Shown one piece after another: positions 26,601-34,128 of a DNA stretch of 64,000 nt. The DNA comes from Scardovia wiggsiae F0424 (GTDB taxonomy: Bacteria; Actinomycetota; Actinomycetes; Actinomycetales; Bifidobacteriaceae). The stretch's first letter is position 1, and each line of letters begins with the position of its first letter. Below the pieces are notes generated by a model. That model had not been told where the DNA came from. It saw only the letters and a list, made by a program, of their open reading frames with translations, and searched no databases. The position numbers and the translations under genes were made by a program. The DNA is taken from NCBI RefSeq assembly GCF_000269605.1, contig NZ_AKCI01000001.1, forward strand, positions 1,486,818 to 1,550,817, written 5' to 3'.

Positions 26601-28619
26601 CGGTATACCCCGCATCAGGAGTTTGAGGAACATCATGATGATATGGTTACCCTCATCGGGAACACTGCTGAGGCGCTTGCATCGCTGAAACCCCAGACTT
26701 CCGGGGAAGCTTCCCGCCTGACTGAGCTTGATGCCGTCCTGGAACAGATATGCGAAACAGCAGATGATATGGATATCCATGCAGAACAGCTGTGGCTGGA
26801 TCCGCTCCCGGACCAGATAACAGTGGACGAATTCCGCAGCCAGTACCAAGGCGCCATCAGCGAAACCTCTGCTAAAGAAACAGATGCCAATACCTGCGTG
26901 GCAAAAATCGGCATTATTGACGATCCGTCACGGCAGAACCAGCATCTTCTGGCGGTTGACTTCGGCAAAGCCGATAACCTTATTATTTACGGCCAGACGT
27001 CATATGGTACAGAAAGCATCGTCTCAACCGTTTTTGATTCCCTTATAAGGGATTACAGCGCCGAAGACGTCAATATCTACGGCATGGATATGGGCGACGG
27101 CGGGCTTACCGCTTTCAACCAGGCTCCGCAGGTCGGCGGGGTCACGGTTATAGATGACCGTGAGCAGGTGACAAGCCTTATGCATTTTATTTCAAGGAAA
27201 ATCGCCCACAGGCGCAGGGTCCTCAATGCTTTTGGCGAAAGGTATGACGACTATGTTTTTGAGTACCGTAAGCAGAAAAACGTGCCGTCTGGACAGGCGG
27301 ATACCTCCGGCAGTGAAGCGCCGCGCGAACCAATGCCGCGTGTTATTGTCGCTTTAACGAATATAGCTGCTTTCAATGAGGCATACCCGCAGTTTACTGA
27401 TATGCTTACTGATATAGCCCATGAAGGGCCGCGCTATGGTATCCACTTTATTGTGACTTCGGCGAATTTCAATCAGGTAGGCTGGCGTCTGAGGGCACTG
27501 TTCGGCATGTCGCTTGTGACAGCTTTCAACAATGTGGATGAGTACGGCAGCGTCTTTGGAAGTATGTCCGGGGTCACGCCGCCGCAGCATTATTTGCGCG
27601 GGCTCCTCCTGGAGGGTGATGAGAAACACGAGTACCAGGCTGCTGATGCCGGTACAGGCCGCGAAATACGGGAGCGCTGCCAGGAGCTGGCTTCTAATAA
27701 TAATGATGATCTGCAGGCTGAGGCGGTCCCCATCCCGCGCCTGCCGCAGTTCGTTACACCGGATATGTTCGTGGGCGATGCCGTAGGGCAGGAACGGGAT
27801 ATCCCGCTTGGCTACGACAAGCAGCAGGTCTATCCGTTCACTGTTGACGGAAGGAAGTCGCCATCATTCATTATTACAGGTAATGATGCTGAAGCCCTGG
27901 GATACTGCGCTACTGCCCTGAGTGCCACTTTTGCGCTTATCTCTAAAGATATTGCACGAGGCACCCTTGTTATTGACCCCTCCCATATGGTCAAAGGTGT
28001 GCCCGAAGATGCTGAGAATTTCCATCTTGCTTCTGATATAACAGATATCGATATGCGGATACAGCAGGTGATTTCAGGGGAGGTTTCCCCGGCTACGGTA
28101 ATTTTTACTGATCTCCTCTCAACTTTCGCTAAATTGCCGGCTGAAACTAAAAATAATCTGATGGGGTATATTGAGCGGGACGAATACAGGGATACGACGA
28201 ATTTTGTTTTCGTCCTGGAACGCTGGCGGCTTGAGAACGTCTATGAGCCGTGGATGAAGGCTATACGCGCAAATCCGCAGGGTGTGTGGGTAGGCGAAGG
28301 CATCAAGACCCAGTCGATTTTCCCGAATACGCATATGCCCCCTGAAATGAACCAGGCGCAGGCCCAGACCGACGGCTGGGTATTCTACAGGGGCGGCAGG
28401 TACGGCATCCGCCTTATCCACCAGGATGCCGAAGGCGGTACCGACACCAGTACGGGGACTGCTGCCGGTGTAAGTATTGCTGATATTATCCCCGGCGGGA
28501 ATGTTGCATCTGTATCTGCCGGCGCAGGGCATGCTGCATCTGCGGGTGCAGCAGCCCCCGTGCATGCCGGTAATGGAGATCCGGCAGATATGAGAGTATT
28601 GGAGAAGAACAATGAATGA
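23655..28619 (+). CDS. essC: EssC-type FtsK/SpoIIIE ATPase of type VIIb secretion
   Basis: 1654 residues. The N-terminal FHA-like pair covers about 1-225; the second copy has VRFGSSPDSD near 145. Two TM helices follow at about 306-322 and 336-355. Then come three FtsK-like domains. D1 is complete: Walker A GTTGSGKS at 761-768 and VLIDYKGGGLAG, with FIVADEFAEL as Walker B. D2 has a degraded P-loop (GQTSYGTES near 1113) and D3 a more degraded one (near 1407). The last ~60 residues are Ala/Gly/Ser-rich. FHA pair, two TM helices and three ATPase domains is the Firmicutes EssC layout, not mycobacterial EccCa/Cb. The stop overlaps esaB by 8 nt. Confidence 0.95.
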   Translation: MDSALLISVYDSGGETTNKFMLGTSALLPIYSMAGTRHMVAKMHGARTGAVLAAEKGYELRQLDSDPAAAHTEQDKASEHQFAIDPSKRAVYTAIYTAGDAPAGFSSGSGQQPAVPQPSRIYIRRSTRGMRHYQKVAFTSDQAVRFGSSPDSDMRYSHPLVSSDSFTLQLRERHFMLQLRAGGDPLYINGVPVSTQVAYKLNVGDVISLADLKIGIGDRFITINQPSGLEASERTMSLRPLPHKDIYASSPQPQDDDTDIDEEDNDGSNFFPAPRLMQNIHKRVFKLDAPPTKEGEKISPAIMQIGPSFMMGLASVFMAVASISRLRSGENIMNVLPTIAMAGAMVIGMIVWPVISNFYDRHRRKKAEEKRINRFTDYLNRVEAELRRESGLQAAILRSNRVLPETVMQRAYSRSPELMNRSSAHSDFMELRLGVGSEELKAEIKYPENKFTLDSDILSDRVSEMRKNRPAVSDVPIALDLKKDRTVGFVGTRNLIWPVLRGLMVQLSGLYSYDDVKIILIGDKEDSGEWDFARRLPHTFSDDRDMRFLACEPEDMIRVDRFLQKLYDERSAHTRSSQDTVFPGTYYVVFCTDRDLASRSPALAKWMHAGNDLGLSVIFNANTLSDLPSECTTVVNIIDPQEARQTGATSSFFYRDDVDGTSRAFICDIMVSAAESEKYASALSGVRMRQVGTKDVGLPTSLSYMDMQKVGNVGDLNVAERWRMHDASRTLATRIGTGAHGQPFILDLHEDSHGPHGLIAGTTGSGKSEFIITYILSMALDYAPDEAAFVLIDYKGGGLAGAFANGRFVLPHLSGTITNLDGSAINRSLSAIQSELQKRQRLFNVAREATGEPTMDIYKYLSYYRQGVVKDPMPHLFIVADEFAELKQQEPDFMDELISAARIGRSLGVHLILATQKPSGVVNDQIWSNSRFKVSLKVADGPDSKEMIRRPDAAELKNPGRFYLLVGFNDYFAQGQSAYTGTRYTPHQEFEEHHDDMVTLIGNTAEALASLKPQTSGEASRLTELDAVLEQICETADDMDIHAEQLWLDPLPDQITVDEFRSQYQGAISETSAKETDANTCVAKIGIIDDPSRQNQHLLAVDFGKADNLIIYGQTSYGTESIVSTVFDSLIRDYSAEDVNIYGMDMGDGGLTAFNQAPQVGGVTVIDDREQVTSLMHFISRKIAHRRRVLNAFGERYDDYVFEYRKQKNVPSGQADTSGSEAPREPMPRVIVALTNIAAFNEAYPQFTDMLTDIAHEGPRYGIHFIVTSANFNQVGWRLRALFGMSLVTAFNNVDEYGSVFGSMSGVTPPQHYLRGLLLEGDEKHEYQAADAGTGREIRERCQELASNNNDDLQAEAVPIPRLPQFVTPDMFVGDAVGQERDIPLGYDKQQVYPFTVDGRKSPSFIITGNDAEALGYCATALSATFALISKDIARGTLVIDPSHMVKGVPEDAENFHLASDITDIDMRIQQVISGEVSPATVIFTDLLSTFAKLPAETKNNLMGYIERDEYRDTTNFVFVLERWRLENVYEPWMKAIRANPQGVWVGEGIKTQSIFPNTHMPPEMNQAQAQTDGWVFYRGGRYGIRLIHQDAEGGTDTSTGTAAGVSIADIIPGGNVASVSAGAGHAASAGAAAPVHAGNGDPADMRVLEKNNE

Positions 28620-28890
28620 ATATATCATCCTTAACGTGCTCCTGCCTGCAACCGGGGAAAGCTACGAGTTCCGTGTCCCTGAGGAGTCAACGGTAGAAGA
28701 GTCCATAAGGCTTATCTCCACTATCCTGGCTTCGGTTGAGTCTGAGTTTTATGAAGACAGCCAGGAAGGCGATCTGGTGATCCGCCAGCCCGGGGATACG
28801 CAGGGCATTATGCTCAATCCAAAAGAAAACTATCGGAACTTGGTGAAGCAGGGGCTGCTCACCACTGGAGCAAGGCTTATGCTGGCATAG
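28612..28890 (+). CDS. esaB: YukD/EsaB-like ubiquitin-fold protein
   Basis: 92 residues with a beta-grasp pattern: YIILNVLLPATGESYEFRVP, the helix VEESIRLISTILASV, and a C-terminal LLTTGARLMLA. This matches YukD/EsaB, a small cytosolic regulator or component encoded next to essC in type VIIb loci. The SD GGAGAAG lies inside the essC end and the start overlaps essC by 8 nt, so translation is coupled. The last residues lack a glycine pair, so no ubiquitin-like conjugation is implied. Confidence 0.85.
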   Translation: MNEYIILNVLLPATGESYEFRVPEESTVEESIRLISTILASVESEFYEDSQEGDLVIRQPGDTQGIMLNPKENYRNLVKQGLLTTGARLMLA

Positions 28891-29031
28891 CACTGCAGTA
28901 CTTATGTGTATTTATGTATAAATATGGGACGGTAGGCGGAAGCTGCAGATGAGAACCGGCATTTCTTAGGGTCACAGTCTTTTAGAGCTGCTACTATAAG
29001 TAATAAATTTTTTGCAGATGAAGAATTAAAT

Positions 29032-29048
29032 TGCCGGGGATCCCGGCA
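29032..29048 (+). promoter_or_regulatory. GC-rich hairpin directly before the RBS of the LXG-like gene
   Basis: TGCCGGG-GAT-CCCGGCA, a perfect 7-bp stem, abuts the GGGGGAC purine stretch used as ribosome binding site for the ATG at 29065. It could limit translation initiation or mark the 5' end of a processed transcript. There is no U-tract, so it is not a terminator. Confidence 0.4.
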
Positions 29049-29064
29049 GGGGGACAGATATATC

Positions 29065-31128
29065 ATGAGGATTCGGATTGGGGCGTTGAAATCTTCGTTG
29101 TCTGAGGAGATCAGTGCTTTGGAGGTGAAGGCTTCTGATTGCCGGGTGTGGTTGGAGAAGATGGGTTCGTTTGATTTGAGTGTGTTTGGTTTGGAGGGTG
29201 AGGGTTTTAAGGTGTTGTCTTCGCGTGTACAGGATCAGGGTGTGTATGTGCGCGGGTTTTTCCTTCTTGTTGATGCTGTCCGCCGGGGTGATGAGGCCAA
29301 TAGGAAGGCTGTGGGGATGTTGGAGCCTTCGGAGCCTGACGGGTCAGTGGATGTGGACCATTTGATGTATTTGGCTGAAGGATGGAGAAAGGTCATGGGT
29401 AATCAGAAGAAGCTTCTGGAGGAAGCGGAGGCAGGCCAGCATGGGCAGTGGGGCCCTGTAGTAGCTGAGGGTGCCCGGCGTAATATCGAGCGGTATTCGG
29501 TGTTCTTACAGGAGTATGAGCGTAAGTTGGGTAAGGTGGTGGCGTATGAGAAGGCGTCTGAGTCGTTTTATGCGGAGGCTGAATCGTTATCTCCTGTGGT
29601 GGGGATGATGGAGGCTGCTATGATAGCGGTGTGCGAGGGAAGGGTTCCCGATCTGTCGTGGCAGAAGGATGTGGATGCCAGGTGGGATAAGTGGGTGCAG
29701 GCTAATGGTGATGAGATAAAGAGTTATATGACTGATAGCCAGAAGAAGGCGTTTGATAAGGCATGTGAAAATGGGTGGCAGGAGGCTGATTTTTATCGGG
29801 ATGGCAAGCTGAATAAGGATTTGTGGCAGGGGCTGGCACGGGTGCCTAAATGGCTCCTCAGCAGCACCATCGCTGCGGCGGCAGTGTGCTCGCAAGAACG
29901 GATACTTGAACATAATGATATAGCGCTTCTTCAACAGATTGCTTCATGGATGTATACACCGACAGGAGACAAGCGTGTGACTTCGTTACTCGGTGTGGAC
30001 GCTAGCCAAAATGTTAATGTAAAGATTTATGGTTATAAAAAATGTGGCTTCTTAGAACGTATGCTTGAGGAATCAAACCGTTTCCTTTCGCTGCAAAATC
30101 CTGAAGAGAGGAAAAATGGTACGAATCCAAGATGGAACATTCGCTTGGCTATTAATACATTATTACATATTGAGAATAATGTTAAGCCATTGGCGGGAAC
30201 AGATCAGGTTTATGGCAAAGGGAAGAATGGGCTGGAAATCAATATAGGTTATTCATTGGATGAGGGGCATCCAGAGTCTTCCTCCCGGATGTTCGTTGTT
30301 GCTGTAGAACCCGATATGAAGGTTGCGGACGATCATTTTACATCTTGTATTGCTCCAAGTTTTTCGCCATCGGTATACCGTGTTTATGTTGGTGTTTCAG
30401 GAGGGCCTTCTGATGCGGCAACTTTCTTGCATGATTTACAGAATAATGAGGGAATGGATAAATATAACTTCTTCTATAGCGTGGGTTCTTCGGTTCTCAA
30501 GGTAGCAGTGAATGAAGCAGTTTCTCGTAGTATAAAGAATATTCCTGTGATTGGCAAATATTTAAGTCAAGCAACTACAGTAGGTAAAGTTATTACATCA
30601 ATTATTGATTCTGCCTATTCGGATTGGGATGGCCATGAAAGGGCTTCGCGAGTTAATTTACTTAATCGCGCTTCGACTGGGATGGCGAAAAATGATTTGT
30701 TTACAGATTCCCAATTTTCTATGGTATTTGCTGGATCTTCAGGTAATCATGAAGGAGATTATACTCATCCTGAGGCCCGTTTTATTTTAGATGATAAAGC
30801 AAAGGTGTATGTACAGAAGGCGATAAACGCATATAACAAGCTTCATTCTACGAACTATAACCTGAATAAATTACAGTCTGTTATGGCAAAAAATGCTTTT
30901 ACCCTCTATGATGTAAATAATCATGAGAATCAGGATACTAAGAAGTTCCTTCAGTGGTGTGCTCAGCCTGCTGATTTGGTGTATAAGCGGGATGTTACTG
31001 ATGATGATGGGGTTGTCCATCACAAAGGAGAAGAAGTAGTATTGGGGAATCCTCCTAGTAATTATGGATATATGAGGGGTGCAAGCATGGAGTATAGGAA
31101 TTATGTGTTTGCTTCGGCGGTGAAGTAG
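29065..31128 (+). CDS. Large putative type VII substrate with LXG-like N-terminus
   Basis: 687 residues, no signal peptide. The first ~225 residues are almost all helical (LKSSLSEEISALEVKASDCR and onwards), as in LXG/WXG-type targeting domains. The middle (about 270-600) has mixed strands and a small hydrophobic patch, with no toxin motif I recognise. The last ~110 residues (INAYNKLHSTNYN to ASAVK) are homologous to the C-terminus of the next two genes; the final ~54 residues are identical to those of 31129-31743. Base use changes along the gene: G+T-rich at the start, A+T-rich in the middle, G+T-rich again at the end. Substrate status is inferred from position after esaB. Confidence 0.7.
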   Translation: MRIRIGALKSSLSEEISALEVKASDCRVWLEKMGSFDLSVFGLEGEGFKVLSSRVQDQGVYVRGFFLLVDAVRRGDEANRKAVGMLEPSEPDGSVDVDHLMYLAEGWRKVMGNQKKLLEEAEAGQHGQWGPVVAEGARRNIERYSVFLQEYERKLGKVVAYEKASESFYAEAESLSPVVGMMEAAMIAVCEGRVPDLSWQKDVDARWDKWVQANGDEIKSYMTDSQKKAFDKACENGWQEADFYRDGKLNKDLWQGLARVPKWLLSSTIAAAAVCSQERILEHNDIALLQQIASWMYTPTGDKRVTSLLGVDASQNVNVKIYGYKKCGFLERMLEESNRFLSLQNPEERKNGTNPRWNIRLAINTLLHIENNVKPLAGTDQVYGKGKNGLEINIGYSLDEGHPESSSRMFVVAVEPDMKVADDHFTSCIAPSFSPSVYRVYVGVSGGPSDAATFLHDLQNNEGMDKYNFFYSVGSSVLKVAVNEAVSRSIKNIPVIGKYLSQATTVGKVITSIIDSAYSDWDGHERASRVNLLNRASTGMAKNDLFTDSQFSMVFAGSSGNHEGDYTHPEARFILDDKAKVYVQKAINAYNKLHSTNYNLNKLQSVMAKNAFTLYDVNNHENQDTKKFLQWCAQPADLVYKRDVTDDDGVVHHKGEEVVLGNPPSNYGYMRGASMEYRNYVFASAVK

Positions 31129-31274
31129 GTGAGTGGTGTGACAGTGTGGTTGAGGTCTTATGGGCATCGTGTTGTTGGTGTGGTGGTGTGTGTGCTTGTT
31201 GTTGGTGGTGTGCTAGCTGGTGGTGTGTGGTCCCGGTGTGCGGCTCAGCGGCGCCGTGCTGCCAGGGAGAATGC
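30966..31274 (+). repeat. 309-bp direct repeat, copy A
   Basis: Matches 31581-31889 with only two differences (G/A at 30986, C/T near 31232). It spans the last ~160 bp of the 687-aa gene and the first ~145 bp of the following gene. The period is 615 bp, exactly one gene length. Confidence 0.95.
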
Positions 31275-31743
31275 GTATGTGGCGTCGGAGATGATCCGTG
31301 AGTTTGTGGGTAGGGGTGTTCCGTTTCGTGATGCTCCGAAGGGGTTTTCGTTTGAGTCGGATCCTTCCCGGTGGCCTGAGGATCCTATTCCTGCTGATCA
31401 GGTGGAGGGGGTGAGGGCTGCTGTGTCTTATTATGATTCCCGGTATCCGCAGAGGGCTGTGACGGTGGATAGTTTGCGTAGGGCGTATGGCAGGGATTTT
31501 GCTCGTAATATCCGTACCCGCCGTCGTGGTATGTGGGTGTATGACGTGAAGGAGTATGAGTTCATCACATGGTGCAGAAAGCCTGCTGATTTGGTGTATA
31601 AACGGGATGTTACTGATGATGATGGGGTTGTCCATCACAAAGGAGAAGAAGTAGTATTGGGGAATCCTCCTAGTAATTATGGATATATGAGGGGTGCAAG
31701 CATGGAGTATAGGAATTATGTGTTTGCTTCGGCGGTGAAGTAG
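31129..31743 (+). CDS. Membrane-anchored paralogue of the LXG-protein C-terminus, copy 1
   Basis: 204 residues from a GTG that directly follows the previous TAG; GGTGA a few bases back serves as SD. One TM helix (about 14-34, VVGVVVCVLVVGGVLAGGVW) is followed by a basic stop-transfer (RCAAQRRRAAR). The ~150-residue domain is then presumably extracytoplasmic. It carries VSYYDSRYPQRAVTVDSLRR, WVYDVKEYEFITWCRKPADL and the C-terminal module shared with the 687-aa protein. Function unknown: either an immunity-type or decoy membrane protein, or a surface-displayed relative of the effector tip. Confidence 0.7.
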   Translation: MSGVTVWLRSYGHRVVGVVVCVLVVGGVLAGGVWSRCAAQRRRAARENAYVASEMIREFVGRGVPFRDAPKGFSFESDPSRWPEDPIPADQVEGVRAAVSYYDSRYPQRAVTVDSLRRAYGRDFARNIRTRRRGMWVYDVKEYEFITWCRKPADLVYKRDVTDDDGVVHHKGEEVVLGNPPSNYGYMRGASMEYRNYVFASAVK

Positions 31744-31889
31744 GTGAGTGGTGTGACAGTGTGGTTGAGGTCTTATGGGCATCGTGTTGTTGGTGTGGTG
31801 GTGTGTGTGCTTGTTGTTGGTGGTGTGCTAGCTGGTGGTGTGTGGTTCCGGTGTGCGGCTCAGCGGCGCCGTGCTGCCAGGGAGAATGC
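31581..31889 (+). repeat. 309-bp direct repeat, copy B
   Basis: Second copy of the 30966-31274 repeat at a 615-bp offset. A further stretch of about 176 bp at 31426-31601 recurs at 32041-32216 with the same offset and few differences. The region is therefore a decaying tandem duplication whose unit equals one gene. Confidence 0.95.
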
Positions 31890-32346
31890 TGTGCTGGTTT
31901 CTGAGATGATTGAGGAGTTTCCTAGTAGGAATACTCCGTTTATTAAGGTTCCTGAGAGTTTTGGTGTGGGGTCTGATGTGTCTGAGTGGCCTGAGGATCC
32001 TATTGATGCGGGTAAGATGGAGGCTACGGAGAGGGCTGTTTCTTATTATGATTCCCGGTATCCGGAAAGGGCTGTGACGGTGGATAGTTTGCGTAGGGCG
32101 TATGGCAGGGATTTTGCGCGTAATATCCGTACCCGCCGTCGTGGTATGTGGGTGTATGACGTGAAGGAGTATGAGTTCATCACATGGTGCAGAAAGCCTG
32201 CTGATTTGGTGTATAAGGAGGATTGTTTTGATCAGATTGATGGGAAGTATCATAAGGCTGGTGAGGAGGTTCGTGCGTCGATCTCGAATTATCAGTATGT
32301 GACTAATGCTTATACGGTTTATACATTTGCTTCGGAGGTGAAGTAG
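31744..32346 (+). CDS. Membrane-anchored paralogue of the LXG-protein C-terminus, copy 2
   Basis: 200 residues, GTG start right after the previous stop. The first ~45 residues (TM helix and basic segment) and the block VSYYDSRYPERAVTVDSLRR to PADLVYK are near-identical to copy 1. Residues ~46-95 have diverged (ENAVLVSEMIEEFPSRNT and onwards). The last ~45 residues are a different allele of the C-terminal module (EDCFDQIDGKYHKAGEEVRA, ending FASEVK). The same fold with a swapped end suggests diversification by recombination. The following bases GTGAGT and onwards look like the start of a lost further copy. Confidence 0.7.
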   Translation: MSGVTVWLRSYGHRVVGVVVCVLVVGGVLAGGVWFRCAAQRRRAARENAVLVSEMIEEFPSRNTPFIKVPESFGVGSDVSEWPEDPIDAGKMEATERAVSYYDSRYPERAVTVDSLRRAYGRDFARNIRTRRRGMWVYDVKEYEFITWCRKPADLVYKEDCFDQIDGKYHKAGEEVRASISNYQYVTNAYTVYTFASEVK

Positions 32347-32423
32347 GTGAGTAGTCGAGTGTAAGCAGCAATAATTATCGCAGATAAAAAAGGTAAGGCT
32401 GATGAATACGGAAGGCAAAGACT

Positions 32424-32840
32424 ATGGATAAAGCACTTCAAAAAGAGCATAGCCGGCGGTTCGCTTTGCTGCATGAGAAGTATGCAGCAAAGATGGAAAG
32501 TCTGTCAGAGCGTGAAGAAGACTGCAAAAGGATATCCAATAATATAGATCAGCTTAGTGACGAAATAGCCTACAGGCTCCGCTGTGATATGGATTCCCTC
32601 CGCGAACAGATAGCTACGGGAGCCCTTGATCCTAAATTCAACAGCGATATCACCGAAATGGAGGCATACTTGCATAAACTCATGGTCCAGGCTGAGGAGG
32701 AGAAAGGGAGGCTGGCCTCTGAAATAAAGGGTATCCGCGATGAGATGGCAGATGAGGATATCGCGTATGGCCATGCTGTCCGTTCCCTTGATGAAGAATT
32801 TGACAGCAGGAAACGGTCAGGGGGAACTTTAGCACCTTAA
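32424..32840 (+). CDS. Coiled-coil protein, likely LXG partner (DUF5082/Lap2-like)
   Basis: 138 residues, almost entirely charged heptads in three helical stretches (EKYAAKMESLSEREEDCKRI, MEAYLHKLMVQAEEEKGRLA, HAVRSLDEEFDSRKR). No TM helix or signal. Small helical proteins of this kind sit beside LXG effectors in Firmicutes and bind the LXG helix for targeting. I infer the same role from place and shape. SD GGAAGG precedes the ATG. The next gene (32926) is the probable second partner. Confidence 0.65.
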   Translation: MDKALQKEHSRRFALLHEKYAAKMESLSEREEDCKRISNNIDQLSDEIAYRLRCDMDSLREQIATGALDPKFNSDITEMEAYLHKLMVQAEEEKGRLASEIKGIRDEMADEDIAYGHAVRSLDEEFDSRKRSGGTLAP

Positions 32841-32925
32841 TCTGGCAACATCTGCTTTATACATAGCCATGCATGCAAAACATTAAAATAAAAATATCAG
32901 AATCAAGTATACAAGGAGATCCGCA

Positions 32926-33195
32926 ATGGAAGGGACCATTAAATCAAGTGCAGCTGCGGCAGCTGTTGCCAGGGATAAATTGGGTGACGGCGAGGATACC
33001 TTTACCGGCCTGAAAACGAAGAAGCTGTCCGATTCCGGGGAAGTTGAAGGCAACCGTATACATGACGGTAAAATTGCTGAAAAGATGAAAGGGTTCATGA
33101 AGGCATGGCATGAACTGGTCGATACTGATAAGAAAAATATCACTGCCGCCGCCGATGCCCTTGAACAGGCAGACCGCAATGCCGCCGTACGTTAA
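32926..33195 (+). CDS. Small helical WXG-like partner (DUF5344/DUF3130/SACOL2603-like)
   Basis: 89 residues. The opening MEGTIKSSAAAAAVARDKL is followed by a polar loop (LSDSGEVEGNRIHDGK) and a second helix ending ITAAADALEQADRNAAVR. This two-helix shape, with a final Asp-containing helix and no WXG, matches the short partner proteins encoded next to LXG substrates (SACOL2603-type / DUF5344). The exact family needs a profile search. SD AAGGAG at good spacing. An intrinsic terminator follows at 33287. Confidence 0.65.
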   Translation: MEGTIKSSAAAAAVARDKLGDGEDTFTGLKTKKLSDSGEVEGNRIHDGKIAEKMKGFMKAWHELVDTDKKNITAAADALEQADRNAAVR

Positions 33196-33286
33196 CGCGC
33201 TGGTACGATGCGGCAAGAAGCTGGAACCAAGGCAACTCAACTCAATGCAACGCTAAGAACGGCATTCCTACGCATACGCTGATTTG

Positions 33287-33314
33287 CAGGGCGTAGCCCC
33301 GCGCCCTGTTTTTT
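33287..33314 (+). terminator. Intrinsic terminator after the first LXG gene set
   Basis: CAGGGCG (33287-33293) pairs with CGCCCTG (33302-33308), followed by six T. Confidence 0.88.
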
Positions 33315-33335
33315 GATAAAATCTTAGCCACACCG

Positions 33336-33365
33336 TTGTGGATTGTAAGGATTCCCTGTTATAAT
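33336..33365 (+). promoter_or_regulatory. Sigma-70-type promoter of the second LXG gene set
   Basis: TTGTGG (33336-33341), an 18-bp spacer, then a consensus TATAAT (33360-33365). It lies between the terminator at 33287 and the ATG at 33413, giving a leader of about 40 nt. Confidence 0.65.
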
Positions 33366-33412
33366 AGAGCGTGAAAGAATAGAATCTGTAAGAAAAGAGA
33401 AAGGGTACTTCC

Positions 33413-33892
33413 ATGGGGGATAACCAGCAGATTCAGGCACAAATTGACGATCTGGCAAGCAGCAGAAGCACTCTGCAGTCAGAAGTTTCAGGCCTCCAGT
33501 CGCAGGTAAATGACCTGAATGGCCAAATATCTGCAATCAACGCTAAGCTCACTACTGCGAGAACGTTTCTTAATGATGTCGATACATCATTTACAACGAA
33601 AAAGACTAATCTTTCAACTAATCTGGATACGAGTGCGAATCTGTTCCAGACGGCGGTTGACGATACCACAGTCGGTGAGGCTCTGAAGAAGCATAACAGC
33701 GATATTGATACGAAGATTTCCGCTGTTAAAACAGCTGTCCAGGCGCTTATTACCCGCCTGCAGAACCAGCTGACCACTGCAACGACAAATCGGGACACAG
33801 CACAGAATTCGTTGGATTCAAAACAGTCGCAGCTGAGCTCGACCCAGTCTCAGATCAATGACCTCTCTGACCAGCTGACCACTGCTGAGTAG
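33413..33892 (+). CDS. Long coiled-coil protein, likely LXG partner
   Basis: 159 residues, Gln/Ser/Thr/Asp-rich. The N-terminal coiled coil (IQAQIDDLASSRSTLQSEVS) and C-terminal coiled coil (SKQSQLSSTQSQINDLSDQL) flank a central helix containing TVGEALKKHNSDIDTKI. No TM helix or Cys. It resembles DUF5082/YwqH-type proteins that stand first in B. subtilis LXG operons (ywqH-ywqI-ywqJ), and here too it opens a three-gene set. SD AGAAAGGG. Family call is from shape and place only. Confidence 0.65.
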   Translation: MGDNQQIQAQIDDLASSRSTLQSEVSGLQSQVNDLNGQISAINAKLTTARTFLNDVDTSFTTKKTNLSTNLDTSANLFQTAVDDTTVGEALKKHNSDIDTKISAVKTAVQALITRLQNQLTTATTNRDTAQNSLDSKQSQLSSTQSQINDLSDQLTTAE

Positions 33893-34128
33893 GTGCGGCT
33901 GTTGCTGTAAGCGGCCGCATGCGGCGGGCAGCTCACAAGGCCGGTAGCTTAAGGAGGTAACACTCTGACAGTAATAAAACTTATTGATCTTATCGATAGT
34001 GAAACAAAAATATAGGGTACAGCATAATCATCAGGATTAGCATAGGGAAATATTTCTATATGCAGCTGTAACCGTTAACGGCGGAAGCTGTTAACAACCA
34101 GCAACAATAATGAAAGCAGGTAGAAGAT

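Noticed and set aside
25602..26849. Minus-strand 415-residue open frame inside essC
   Set aside because: Opposite strand of the conserved ATPase domain 1, no SD and no recognisable fold.
33952..34014. A strong SD (AAGGAGG) followed by CTG and 16 sense codons to TAG
   Set aside because: CTG is not a normal start, and the 17-codon frame has no match; I treat it as a possible gene relic only.
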